The position numbers and the translations under genes were made by a program. This document shows, one piece after another, positions 48,210-56,403 of a stretch of 64,000 nucleotides of DNA. Origin of the DNA: Pseudolysinimonas sp051954455 (GTDB lineage Bacteria > Actinomycetota > Actinomycetes > Actinomycetales > Microbacteriaceae). A model generated the notes under the pieces. The model was not told where the DNA came from. It worked only from the letters and a program-made list of their open reading frames with translations, and did no database searches. The number at the start of each line of letters is the position of its first letter. Positions within the stretch are counted from its first letter, which is position 1. The stretch lies in NCBI RefSeq assembly GCF_051954455.1, contig NZ_JBQCHS010000024.1:1-64000 (forward strand), in the 5' to 3' direction.

Positions 48210-48470
48210 TCAGCGGTCGATGAACAGCTCCGGGACGTCGGTGAACTCGGCCTGACGCCAGAGGCCGCTACGACGGCTCTCCTCGTACTTCGCGGCGATG
48301 TAGTCCTCGAGCCGGTCCCGCTCGATCCGCCAGTGGCCGCCGCCCACCTTGATCGCCGGCAGCTCGCCCGAGCGCACCAGACCGTAGGCCTGGCCGGCGG
48401 ACACGTTGAGGATCTCCGCGACATCGGCCAGCGTGAGGAAGCGGCCGAGCGCGCCATCGGATCCCGTCAT
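48210..48470 (-). CDS. Small helix-turn-helix DNA-binding protein (BldC/excisionase-like)
   Basis: 86 residues, mostly one MerR/excisionase-type winged helix: GRFLTLADVAEILNVSAGQAYGLVRSGELPAIKVGGGHWRIERDRLEDYIAAKYEE. BldC-type proteins of actinobacteria have this size and bind direct repeats. No integrase is present, so a phage excisionase is unlikely. The ATG at 48470 lies 7 bases after CATAAT (leaderless); a longer frame upstream has no support. It is divergent from the SAF-domain gene, whose promoter region it could control. Confidence 0.82.
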   Translation of the reverse strand: MTGSDGALGRFLTLADVAEILNVSAGQAYGLVRSGELPAIKVGGGHWRIERDRLEDYIAAKYEESRRSGLWRQAEFTDVPELFIDR

Positions 48471-48477
48471 GGCTCCG

Positions 48478-48483
48478 ATTATG
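48478..48483 (-). promoter_or_regulatory. -10 element, leaderless promoter of HTH gene
   Basis: CATAAT on the minus strand, 7 bases before the ATG at 48470. Confidence 0.6.
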
Positions 48484-48510
48484 GGCGGCGGGGGTGAGCC
48501 GCAGCGGGTG

Positions 48511-48519
48511 TGTGGATAA
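48511..48519. other. Perfect DnaA-box sequence
   Basis: TGTGGATAA, the exact complement of the consensus DnaA box TTATCCACA, in the 88-base divergent gap between the HTH and SAF genes. A one-mismatch copy (TGTGGAGAA, 47586-47594) lies 0.9 kb away in the same orientation. Its GGATAAC part could also act as a -10 for the SAF gene. Confidence 0.5.
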
Positions 48520-48558
48520 CTCGCGGAGCCCGGTCGCTGTGCGGGTGAGCATGTCGCC

Positions 48559-49230
48559 ATGACCGACACCGCCTCCGCACCCCCGCTGCGTCGCCGGCCG
48601 TTCGCCGACCCGCGTCTGCTCGTGGGCCTGCTGCTCGTCGCCGCCTCGATCGCCGCGACGGCGGGCATCGTCGCCGCCGTCGACCGCCGCGTGCAGGTGT
48701 ACGCCGCCGCCGGGCCTCTCGAGCCCGGGCAGCGGATCGCGGCCTCCGACCTCGTGTCCCGCGGTGTCGCGCTCGACGGATCCGACTCCCTCTACCTCGG
48801 CGTCGGCGACGTGCCCCGCGGAGGTCTCGTCGTGACCCGCGCCGTCGCGCAGGGCGAGCTCGTCCCGGCTGCGTCGGTCGGACGCACGAGCGATGTGGAT
48901 GCAACCTCGCTCGTCCTGCGCGTCGCGACCCGGGTCAGCGCCGCGGTCAAGCCGGGAGCGTCGATCGACGTCTGGTCGTCCGCCGCACCGGACCCCGGCG
49001 CGACCACCGGCGACGACGCTCCGGCGACCGCGCCGCCGACGGTGCTCGTCGCCGGCGCGACCGTCGTGCGGGTGCTCGACGAGCAGCAGGCGCTCGCGGT
49101 CGACCGCGACGGCAGCGCGGTCGAGGTCCGACTCCCGCGCGCGCGGGTGGCGCGGGTGCTCGCCGCGCTCGCGGCCGGCGACCAGCTCGCGATCGTGCCG
49201 GCCGGCCTCGGGCTGGGGTGGGGATCGTGA
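48559..49230 (+). CDS. SAF domain protein, CpaB/RcpC-like
   Basis: 223 residues. One N-terminal membrane helix (about 19-40), then an SAF domain (VQVYAAAGPLEPGQRIAASDLVSRGVAL ... VPRGGLVVTRAVAQGELV) and a second beta domain with a Pro/Thr-rich loop. SAF proteins of this type assemble Flp/tad pili, as CpaB does. No tadA, tadB, tadC or pilin gene is in the window. The next gene, a CpaE-like ATPase, overlaps as GTGA, so they form a unit. The ATG at 48559 lacks a strong ribosome site. Confidence 0.75.
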   Translation: MTDTASAPPLRRRPFADPRLLVGLLLVAASIAATAGIVAAVDRRVQVYAAAGPLEPGQRIAASDLVSRGVALDGSDSLYLGVGDVPRGGLVVTRAVAQGELVPAASVGRTSDVDATSLVLRVATRVSAAVKPGASIDVWSSAAPDPGATTGDDAPATAPPTVLVAGATVVRVLDEQQALAVDRDGSAVEVRLPRARVARVLAALAAGDQLAIVPAGLGLGWGS

Positions 49231-50471
49231 CCGACGTCGCCCTCGCGCTGCCGCTCGCCGAGGAGGAGACGCTCGCCGCCGATGCGGCCCGGCACGGGCA
49301 TCGGATCGTCGCGCGCTGCTCGGGTGGCGACGAGCTCGCCACCCGGCTGGCTGCCGCCGACCCGGAGCTCGTCGTATGCGGCGCGGCACCGCAGTATCTG
49401 AGTCCGCGCCTCCTCGACGCCTGCGATCGACGCGGTGTGCGGCTCGTCGCCCTGGCGGCGGGGCCGACCGAGCGTCGGCAGGCCGCCGTGCTGGGGTTGG
49501 TCGACGTGCTCGAGGCTCCGGCCGGGTGGGAGGCGATCGTCCCGTCGACGGGCGGCCGAGCCGTCGACCTCGCGGGCGCCGACCCGGCCGAGGAGATCCT
49601 CGTGCGACCGGTCGGCCGGGCGCCGGAGCGCGGGCGCGTGATCGCGGTCTGGGGTCCGGCGGGCGCTCCGGGGCGCACCTCCGTCGCGATCGCGCTCGCC
49701 GCCGAGTTCGCGCTGCGGGGCAGCAAGGTCGCGCTCGCCGACGCCGACACGCACGGCGCCGCCATCGCGCCCGCGCTCGGTCTCCTCGACGAGGCGCCCG
49801 GATTCGCCGCGGCGTGCCGGCTCGTCGCCGGGGGCGCTCTCACCAACGCCGAGCTCGACCGCATCGCGCAGCCGCACGGCACCGGGACCCTCCGCGTGCT
49901 GACCGGGATCGGGCGGGCGAGCCGCTGGCCGGAGCTCGGGGCCGACCGCGTCGAGGGTGTGCTCGCGGCGCTCCGCGAGTGGGCGCCGGTGACCGTCGTC
50001 GACACCGCGGCGAGCCTCGAGGAGGACGAGGAGCTCTCAAGCGACCTCGTCGCCCCGCGCCGCAATGCCGCGACCCTCGCGGCGCTCCGGGCCGCGGATC
50101 GCGTCGTCGCGGTCGCGTCGGCCGACCCCGTCGGCCTCGCCCGCTATCTGCGCGTGCACGCCGATCTGCTCGAGCTGGTCGGACCGGACCGCGTCGTCAC
50201 CGTCGTCAACAAGGTGCGGGCGAGCGCCATCGGCCTCGGCCCCGCGGCGCAGGTCCGGCAGACGCTCGCGCGGTTCGGCGGGGTCCGCGATCCGCTGCTG
50301 GTGCCCTGGGACCTCGCCGCCTTCGACGCCGCGCTGCTGAGCGGACGCCCCGTCGGCGAGGCGGCGCCCCGCTCCGCGGCGAGCGCGGCGATCCGCGAAC
50401 TGGCCGATCGGCTCGCGCCGGATCCGGCCCCCGCCGTCCGGCGCCCGCGGAGGTTCCGCCGCGCGTCCTGA
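49227..50471 (+). CDS. CpaE-like P-loop ATPase with altered Walker A
   Basis: 414 residues. The first 130 form a receiver-like domain (IVARCSGGDELATRLAAADPELVVCGAAPQYLSPRLLDACDRRGVRLVALA). Then comes a MinD/ParA-type P-loop: AVWGPAGAPGRTSVAIALAAEFALRGSKVALADADTHGAAIA. The signature Lys of Walker A is Arg150 (GAPGRTS), so nucleotide binding may differ. CpaE proteins localise Flp pili. The GTG at 49227 overlaps the stop of the SAF gene. A GTG nine bases earlier is an alternative start. It is followed by pdtaS after 69 bases. Confidence 0.78.
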   Translation: MTDVALALPLAEEETLAADAARHGHRIVARCSGGDELATRLAAADPELVVCGAAPQYLSPRLLDACDRRGVRLVALAAGPTERRQAAVLGLVDVLEAPAGWEAIVPSTGGRAVDLAGADPAEEILVRPVGRAPERGRVIAVWGPAGAPGRTSVAIALAAEFALRGSKVALADADTHGAAIAPALGLLDEAPGFAAACRLVAGGALTNAELDRIAQPHGTGTLRVLTGIGRASRWPELGADRVEGVLAALREWAPVTVVDTAASLEEDEELSSDLVAPRRNAATLAALRAADRVVAVASADPVGLARYLRVHADLLELVGPDRVVTVVNKVRASAIGLGPAAQVRQTLARFGGVRDPLLVPWDLAAFDAALLSGRPVGEAAPRSAASAAIRELADRLAPDPAPAVRRPRRFRRAS

Positions 50472-50527
50472 GCCCCGTCCCGGGCCGCCCGGCATCGGGA
50501 CCGACGCGGCGACCGTCCGGCCGCGCC

Positions 50528-50533
50528 TAGGCT
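50528..50533 (+). promoter_or_regulatory. -10 element, leaderless promoter of pdtaS
   Basis: TAGGCT, 7 bases, then ATG at 50541. Confidence 0.65.
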
Positions 50534-50540
50534 GGATCGC

Positions 50541-52031
50541 ATGTCGACCCTCTCGGAGCTGGCGGTCGCGCAGGGACGCACGGACGCCGACGTCGAGTGG
50601 CTGCACCTGCTGGTCGCCGACGGTCAGCTCATCGCCGACCTCGCGTTCGCCGACGTCGTGCTCTGGCTGCCCGCCTCCGACGGGGGGTTCATCGCGGCCG
50701 CCCACTCCCGGCCGTCGTCGGCGGCGACCCTCTTCTACCGCGACTTCGTGGGCCAGCCCATCAAGCCGGAGTGGCGGCAGCAGGTCTCCGACGCGTTCGC
50801 GACCGGCGAGATCATCGACACGGCCGCGCCCGACTGGTACGAGGAGACGCCCACGCGCGTGCGCGCCGTGCCGGTCATGCGCCGGCTCTCGGCGAGCGAC
50901 GCGGAGACCACGCACACCCCGATCGCGGTGCTCACCCGGCACAGCAACCTGAGTGAGGCGCGCACGCCGAGCCGGCAGGAGTTGACCTTCAACCAGTGCG
51001 CGAACGACCTGTTCGCGATGATCGCGTCGGGCGACTTCCCCGACCTCGGGGCGCCGTCCGGTCCGCGTCGCGGGGCCCCGCGTGCGGCCGACGGCCTCAT
51101 CCGCCTCGACGTCGACGGGGTGGTCACCTTCGCGAGCCCCAACGGGCTCTCCGCCTTCAACCGCATGGGATTCCAGGGCGAGCTCGAGGGGGAGTCGCTG
51201 GCCGAGGTGACGACCCAGCTCCTGCAGGGCAAGCTCATCGTCGACGAGTCCCTGCCGCTCGTCGTCACCGGGCGCGCGCCGTGGCGCACCGACATCGAGG
51301 CGCGCGGCGTCACGGTGACGCTCCGCACGATCCCGATCCGCCACCACGAGGAGCGGGTCGGGGCGATCGTCCTGGTCCGCGACGTCACGGAGGTGCGGCA
51401 CCAGGAGCAGGAGCTCATCACCAAGGACGCGACGATCCGCGAGATCCACCACCGCGTCAAGAACAACCTGCAGACCGTGGCGTCGCTGCTGCGCATCCAG
51501 TCGCGTCGCGCGCACAGCGACACCGCTCGCGAGGCGCTGACCCAGGCGATGCGCCGGGTCGCGGCCATCGCCGTCGTGCACGACACCCTCAGCCAGGGGC
51601 TCAGCCAGAACGTCGACTTCGACGACGTGTTCGACCGCGTGCTCATGCTCATCGCCGAGGTCGCGTCGACGCACAACACGACCGTCCACCCGACGAAGAA
51701 GGGCAGCTTCGGCGTGCTGCCGAGCGAGTACGCGACGCCGCTCGCGCTCGCGCTCACCGAACTCGTCACGAACGCCGTCGAGCACGGGCTGGCCGGGCGC
51801 GACGGCACCGTGGAGATCTCCGCCAAGCGGCGCGACGATCAGCTGATCGTCAAGGTGCGCGATGACGGTGTCGGACTGCCCGAGGGGCAGGTCGGATCGG
51901 GGCTCGGCACGCAGATCGTGCGCACCCTCATCCAGGGCGAGCTCGGCGGCACCATCGACTGGCACACCCTCGAGGGCGAGGGCACCGAAGTCACGATCGA
52001 GGTGCCGACCCTCTGGATGACGCGCAGCTGA
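50541..52031 (+). CDS. pdtaS: Sensor histidine kinase PdtaS
   Basis: 496 residues, soluble. A GAF-like N-terminal sensor domain (about 1-150), a PAS domain (about 175-295) and the HisKA_2 module KDATIREIHHRVKNNLQTVASLLRIQ (His303/304), followed by ALTELVTNAVEHGLAG and DGVGLP of the ATPase. The mycobacterial PdtaS/PdtaR pair uses an RNA-binding antiterminator output; pdtaR is not seen here. whiB1 lies convergently just beyond, the same order as in mycobacteria. The ATG is fixed by the leaderless -10. Confidence 0.9.
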   Translation: MSTLSELAVAQGRTDADVEWLHLLVADGQLIADLAFADVVLWLPASDGGFIAAAHSRPSSAATLFYRDFVGQPIKPEWRQQVSDAFATGEIIDTAAPDWYEETPTRVRAVPVMRRLSASDAETTHTPIAVLTRHSNLSEARTPSRQELTFNQCANDLFAMIASGDFPDLGAPSGPRRGAPRAADGLIRLDVDGVVTFASPNGLSAFNRMGFQGELEGESLAEVTTQLLQGKLIVDESLPLVVTGRAPWRTDIEARGVTVTLRTIPIRHHEERVGAIVLVRDVTEVRHQEQELITKDATIREIHHRVKNNLQTVASLLRIQSRRAHSDTAREALTQAMRRVAAIAVVHDTLSQGLSQNVDFDDVFDRVLMLIAEVASTHNTTVHPTKKGSFGVLPSEYATPLALALTELVTNAVEHGLAGRDGTVEISAKRRDDQLIVKVRDDGVGLPEGQVGSGLGTQIVRTLIQGELGGTIDWHTLEGEGTEVTIEVPTLWMTRS

Positions 52032-52150
52032 CGCGGCGCGTCACGGCATCCACCCACGGGTGCGACGAATCGCACGGGAGCATCGGAGTGGCCGCCGAGG
52101 CGCTGCGGAACGGTCGCGCGGAGGCGCGATCCGAGCGCTCCGGTGCGGGG

Positions 52151-52399
52151 TCAGCTGGCGCGGCGGGCCCGGGCGGCGCGGCGCTTCAGCGCCCGACGCT
52201 CGTCCTCGCTGAGGCCGCCCCAGACGCCCGAGTCCTGGTTCGTCTCGAGGGCGTACTGGAGGCACTGCTCGGTGACGGAGCAGCGGGCGCACACGGCCTT
52301 GGCCTGGTCGATCTGGTCGACGGCGGGGCCGGTGTTGCCGACGGGGAAGAACAGCTCGGGGTCTGCAGCGAGGCAGGCGGCCTTGTCACGCCAATCCAT
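52151..52399 (-). CDS. whiB1: WhiB-family regulator, WhiB1 type
   Basis: 82 residues. The four Cys of the [4Fe-4S] site are in KAACLAADPELFFP, AVCARCSV and EQCLQYAL. GVWGGLSEDERRALKRRAARARR is the WhiB turn and the basic DNA-binding tail. MDWRDKAACLAADPELFFPVGNTGPA is the WhiB1 signature; WhiB1 responds to nitric oxide in mycobacteria and is essential there. The ATG at 52399 has GAGGAGC upstream. A leader of about 100 bases is predicted (promoter at 52508-52536). Confidence 0.92.
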   Translation of the reverse strand: MDWRDKAACLAADPELFFPVGNTGPAVDQIDQAKAVCARCSVTEQCLQYALETNQDSGVWGGLSEDERRALKRRAARARRAS

Positions 52400-52507
52400 G
52401 TGGTGCTCCTCTGTGTTGCTCTGACGCGAGCGCACGGCATGGATTCGTGGTTGCGGCCGCGCGCAGCTGAAGGGAATCCGTAGATTTGGGGGATTAGTCT
52501 GCGGACT

Positions 52508-52536
52508 CACCTACCGCGTTGTAGGCGTCACATCAA
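52508..52536 (-). promoter_or_regulatory. Promoter of whiB1 with dyad
   Basis: On the minus strand: TTGATG (52531-52536), 17-base spacer, TAGGTG (52508-52513). A dyad CCTAC ... GTAGG (52510-52525) covers the -10 side of the spacer and could bind a regulator. Confidence 0.5.
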
Positions 52537-52583
52537 CCGCCACCAGAGTTTCATACTTGTTACGGCGAATCAATAGTTTCGAA

Positions 52584-52589
52584 TAGGAC
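52584..52589 (+). promoter_or_regulatory. -10 element, leaderless promoter
   Basis: TAGGAC, 6 bases, then GTG at 52596. Confidence 0.55.
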
Positions 52590-52595
52590 GACCCT

Positions 52596-53000
52596 GTGAA
52601 CCGACCCCGCCGTCCGCCCCTCCTCTGGGTGCTCGTGGGCCTCCTGACGGTCGAGTTCCTGCTCGTCGCGGGCCTCACGGTGCTGCTCGCGGTGTCGCTC
52701 GCCGACGGCGGCGCGGGAAGTCTGGCGAGCGGTGTCGCCCTGACCGTCATCGCCGCGATCGCCGCGATCTGGTTGGGGGCGATGGTCGTGGGGGCGTTCC
52801 GCGGTCAGGCGTGGATCCGGGCGGCGGCCGTGGTCTGGCAGGTCATCCAGATCGCGGTCGGCGTCGGCTCGCTGCTCGGGGCTCTCGCCCAGCCGTGGAT
52901 CGGATGGCCGCTGACGATCGTCGGCGTCGGCGCGTTCGTCCTCCTCTTCACACCGTCGGTGGTCGATGCGACCCGGCGCCGCGACGACGCCGCCATGTGA
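52596..53000 (+). CDS. Small membrane protein, four helices
   Basis: 134 residues: Pro/Arg-rich start (MNRPRRPP), then four hydrophobic helices (about 9-33, 45-67, 75-97 and 103-121) and a charged tail RRRDDAAM. No domain with a known role. It is a frequent neighbour of whiB1 in Microbacteriaceae by my recollection (not checked). Leaderless GTG. It meets the bcp gene tail to tail with no gap. Confidence 0.65.
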   Translation: MNRPRRPPLLWVLVGLLTVEFLLVAGLTVLLAVSLADGGAGSLASGVALTVIAAIAAIWLGAMVVGAFRGQAWIRAAAVVWQVIQIAVGVGSLLGALAQPWIGWPLTIVGVGAFVLLFTPSVVDATRRRDDAAM

Positions 53001-53477
53001 CTAGGCCGCGAGTCCGAGCTTCTTGCGCAGCGCCGCGACGTGACCGGTGGCCCGCACGTTGTACTGCGCGAGCTGGATGCGGCCGTCCTCGTCGATCACG
53101 AACGTCGAGCGGATGACGCCCACGACCGTCTTGCCGTACATCGACTTCTCGCCCCACACGCCGTAGGCCTCGTGGACCGCGCGGTCGGGGTCGCTGAGGA
53201 GCGGGAAGGTCAGGTGCTCCTCCTCGGCGAACCTCTTGTTCTTGGCCGGTTGGTCGCGCGAGACGCCGAGCACGGCGTAGCCGGCCGCCGCGAGCGAGCC
53301 GAGGCTGTCGCGGAAGTCGCAGGCCTCCTTCGTGCAGCCCGGCGTCGACGCCTCGGGGTAGAAGTACAGGATCACCTTGCGCCCGCGAAGGTCGGCGAGC
53401 GCGACCTCGTCGCCGGCCTGGTCGACGAGGGTGAAGTCGGGGGCGATGTCGCCCGGCTCGAGGCGTGATGCGGCCAT
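53001..53477 (-). CDS. bcp: Thioredoxin-dependent thiol peroxidase (Bcp/PrxQ)
   Basis: 158 residues. EASTPGCTKEACDFRDSL has the peroxidatic C48 and resolving C53, five residues apart as in PrxQ/Bcp with the intramolecular disulfide. VIDEDGRI is typical near the C-terminus. It reduces H2O2 and organic peroxides with thioredoxin. The ATG at 53477 has AGGAGA 6 bases upstream. It is divergent from the tRNA-Lys gene, 48 bases away. Confidence 0.93.
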   Translation of the reverse strand: MAASRLEPGDIAPDFTLVDQAGDEVALADLRGRKVILYFYPEASTPGCTKEACDFRDSLGSLAAAGYAVLGVSRDQPAKNKRFAEEEHLTFPLLSDPDRAVHEAYGVWGEKSMYGKTVVGVIRSTFVIDEDGRIQLAQYNVRATGHVAALRKKLGLAA

Positions 53478-53525
53478 GTTCTTCTCCTGTTAGAGTTGAT
53501 CCCCGGCCCAGTCAATCAGGGTCGA

Positions 53526-53601
<76 letters not shown>

Positions 53602-53696
53602 CCCCGGTCTCTTCTGCGCCCCGTTCGCGAGCTTCGTAACAGAGGTACGCATTCGCGTCGCGCCCGCGGACGTCGTGCGAGCCTGTCTGCACTCGG

Positions 53697-53732
53697 GCGG
53701 GAGGCTGGTCCCGCCCCGACCTCGCAGGTCGG
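53697..53732 (+). promoter_or_regulatory. Tandem hairpins in the metY leader
   Basis: GCGGGA (53697-53702) pairs with TCCCGC (53709-53714), and two bases on CCGACCT (53716-53722) pairs with AGGTCGG (53726-53732) around a CGC loop. They end 17 bases before the metY ATG. No match to a SAM riboswitch that I know by sequence. The rest of the 148-base gap after tRNA-Lys holds no gene. Confidence 0.45.
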
Positions 53733-53749
53733 AAGGCGTGAACAGGATC

Positions 53750-55090
53750 ATGAGCACTTCACCCGACGAGCGGGCGGCGGGCTTCACCACCCGTCAGCTG
53801 CGCGCCGGCGACGCCGACGGGTCGCGCATCGCCCCCCGCGCCCTCCCCATCTACCTCACCGCGGGTTTCGAGCTCGCCGACTTCGACGCGGCGGCCGAAC
53901 AGTTCCACGGCGGCGACGGCTACTCGTACACCCGGGTCGCCAACCCGACGACCGATGCGCTCGAGCGTCGGATCGCCGACCTCGAGAGCGGCGCCGAGGC
54001 GCTCGTCGTCGGCAGCGGCCAGGCGGCGACGTCGATCGCGCTCCTCGGGCTGCTGCGCGCGGGCGACCACATCGTCTCGGCGGCGAGCATCTACGAGGGC
54101 ACCCGCGGGCTCCTCCTCGACAACCTCGCCCGGCTCGGCATCACGGTCGACTTCGTCGCCGACGCGGCGGACCTCGGGGCGTGGGAGCGGGCGATCCGGC
54201 CCGAGACGCGGGTGCTGTTCGGGGAGTCGATCCCGAATCCCACGAACGACCTGTTCGACATCGCCGCGGTCGCCGACCTCGCCCACGCCCACGGCATCCC
54301 GCTCGTCATCGACAGCACCCTCGCGAGCCCGTACCTCCTGCGCCCCATCGAGCACGGCGCCGACATCGTGGTGCACTCCGCGAGCAAGTTCCTCGCGGGT
54401 CACGGGGCCGTGCTCGGCGGCGTCGTCGTCGACAACGGCCGCTTCGACGCGGCCCGGTCGGGGGAGCTGTTCCCGCACCTCGTCGCGCGCGACCGGCTCG
54501 GCGGCCCGAGCCCGTGGGAGCGCGCCGGCGGCCGCGCCCGCATCGCCTACCTCCGCGACGTGGTCGCCCTGCGCTTCGGCCCGACGGCGTCGCCGCTCAA
54601 CGCGTTCCTGATCAACCAGGGGATCGAGACGCTGTCGCTGCGGGTCGAGCGGCAATCGGCGAACGCTCTGGTTGTCGCGCGGTGGCTCGAGGAACGGCCC
54701 GAGGTCGCCTCCGTCGCGTACGCCGGCCTGCCGTCGAGCCCGCACCACGCGCTCGCGACGCGCTACCTGCCGAACGGCTTCGGCTCGGTGTTCGCGTTCA
54801 CGCTGCACGGGGGGCTCGCGGCGGCGCGCGCGTTCGTCGACGCGCTCGAGGTCTTCACCCACATGACGCACCTCGGCGACGTGCGCTCGCTCGTGCTCCA
54901 CCCGGCGTCGACGAGCCACACCCTCCGGAGCGCCGAGGAGCAGGCGGCGGCCGGCATCCTGCCCGGCACGCTGCGGGTCTCGATCGGCATCGAGGACGCG
55001 CCCGACCTGCTCGCCGACCTCGAGCGCGGCCTCACCGCCGCGCGCGCCGCGGCGCCCGCCGGTCGGACGGCCCACGAGGTGGCCGCATGA
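53750..55090 (+). CDS. metY: O-acetyl-L-homoserine sulfhydrylase-type PLP enzyme
   Basis: 446 residues, the MetY length (longer than MetB/MetC). It should make homocysteine from O-acetylhomoserine and sulfide. PLP Lys213 is in HSASKFLAGHG. Other Cys/Met-metabolism signatures: GGDGYSYTRVANPTTDALE, VVGSGQAATSIALL, HMTHLGDVRSLVLHPASTSH. The ATG at 53750 is chosen because the frame upstream runs into tRNA-Lys and the family starts near FTTRQLRAGD. The stop overlaps the next gene as ATGA. Leader hairpins may regulate it. Confidence 0.9.
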   Translation: MSTSPDERAAGFTTRQLRAGDADGSRIAPRALPIYLTAGFELADFDAAAEQFHGGDGYSYTRVANPTTDALERRIADLESGAEALVVGSGQAATSIALLGLLRAGDHIVSAASIYEGTRGLLLDNLARLGITVDFVADAADLGAWERAIRPETRVLFGESIPNPTNDLFDIAAVADLAHAHGIPLVIDSTLASPYLLRPIEHGADIVVHSASKFLAGHGAVLGGVVVDNGRFDAARSGELFPHLVARDRLGGPSPWERAGGRARIAYLRDVVALRFGPTASPLNAFLINQGIETLSLRVERQSANALVVARWLEERPEVASVAYAGLPSSPHHALATRYLPNGFGSVFAFTLHGGLAAARAFVDALEVFTHMTHLGDVRSLVLHPASTSHTLRSAEEQAAAGILPGTLRVSIGIEDAPDLLADLERGLTAARAAAPAGRTAHEVAA

Positions 55091-56403
55091 GCCGGATGCA
55101 GCACCTCGGCTGGTTCCTCGCGCGCGGCTTCGGCCCGCAGGGCTGGGGCCACCCCTCCCTCGACTGGGACTGGGACTGGACGCGCCCCGACCTGTACCAG
55201 CAGTCCGCCCGCGAGCTCGAGCAGGCGGGCGTCGACCTGCTCATCATCGAGGACGCGCCCTCGCTCGGGAACGCCGCGACGATCGACACCCGCATCCGCC
55301 AGGCGTTCGGCGGACCGAAGTTCGACCCGCTGCTGCTCGCGCCCTACCTGTTCGCGGCGACCCGGCACCTCGGCGTCGCGCCGACGGTCAACCCGGCCGC
55401 GTACCTGCCGTACACGGCCGCGCGCCAGTTCGCCTCGCTCCAGCACCTGAGCGGCCACCGGCTCGGCCTCAACGTCGTCACCGACACCGGGAGCGCGCGG
55501 CACTTCGGCACGGAGCCGCCGCTCGCGCACGATGCGGCCTACGACCGCGCGGAGGAGTGGCTCGACGGCGTGAAGCGGCTGTGGCGCTCGTGGGGCGAGG
55601 GGGCGCTCGTCGCCGACTCCTCGATCCCGCTCTACGCCGACGGCTCGAAGCTCGACCCGGTGCGGCACCGCGGTGAGTACTTCGGGTTCGACGGGCCGCT
55701 CAACGCGATCCCGTTCACCGACGGCGAGCCCGCAATCGTCTCGCCCGGCGGATCCGGGCGCGGCCTGGCCTTCGCGGGCGCGAACTCCGACGTGCAGCTC
55801 GCGCTCGCGCCGCTCGACGTCGAGTCCGTCCGTGCCTACCGGGCGAGGATCCACGCCGCGGCCGTCGAGCGCGGCCGGCAGCCGTCGGACATCACGATCC
55901 TGTTCGCGATCCAGCCGGTGCTCGTGTCGAGCACCGAGGAGGCCGACCGGCTCGTCGCCGCCTCGGCGCACCCTGACGACGCCGGGATCCGGCTCATCGC
56001 CGAGCGTCAGTCGAGCGACCTCGAGACCGACCTGACCGCGCTCGACCCCGACCGGCCCCTCGACCTCGCGATCTTCGGCGACCACGTCTCGCGCGGCAGC
56101 ATCAACCGGCTGGTCGGCGGGGCCGACCCGTCGACGCCCCTGCGCGAGCTGCTCGCGCGCCAGGCCCGTCTCGGCCGGCTCTCCGACCGCTCCGGGTTCG
56201 TCGGCACCGCCGACGAGCTCGCCGACCTCTTCGAGGAGCTCGGCGACGACGCCGACAACGACGGCTTCCTGCTCTGGGGCGACATCCATCCCGTGACCGT
56301 GCACCGCATGCTCGACGAGCTCGCCCCGATCCTGCGGCGGCGCGGGATCCTGCGCCGCGAGTTCGGCGACGGCGGGCTCCTGCAGAACCTGCGGGACTTC
56401 TGA
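55087..56403 (+). CDS. LLM-class flavin-dependent monooxygenase (NtaA/SnaA/DszA type)
   Basis: 438 residues of the bacterial luciferase fold. HLGWFLARGFGPQGWGHPSLDWDW, VAPTVNPAAYLPYTAARQFASLQHLSGHRLGLNVVT (flavin site) and HRGEYFGFDGPLN are signatures of the NtaA/SnaA/DszA/SfnG group, which cleave C-S or C-N bonds with FMNH2 and O2. The next gene is an FMN reductase that could supply FMNH2, and metY next door would trap sulfide; an organosulfur-scavenging operon is likely (inference). ATGA overlap with metY. Confidence 0.88.
   Translation: MSRMQHLGWFLARGFGPQGWGHPSLDWDWDWTRPDLYQQSARELEQAGVDLLIIEDAPSLGNAATIDTRIRQAFGGPKFDPLLLAPYLFAATRHLGVAPTVNPAAYLPYTAARQFASLQHLSGHRLGLNVVTDTGSARHFGTEPPLAHDAAYDRAEEWLDGVKRLWRSWGEGALVADSSIPLYADGSKLDPVRHRGEYFGFDGPLNAIPFTDGEPAIVSPGGSGRGLAFAGANSDVQLALAPLDVESVRAYRARIHAAAVERGRQPSDITILFAIQPVLVSSTEEADRLVAASAHPDDAGIRLIAERQSSDLETDLTALDPDRPLDLAIFGDHVSRGSINRLVGGADPSTPLRELLARQARLGRLSDRSGFVGTADELADLFEELGDDADNDGFLLWGDIHPVTVHRMLDELAPILRRRGILRREFGDGGLLQNLRDF

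Noticed and set aside
48210..48470. Small HTH protein as a phage excisionase
   Set aside because: No phage genes; BldC-like proteins of this size are chromosomal regulators.
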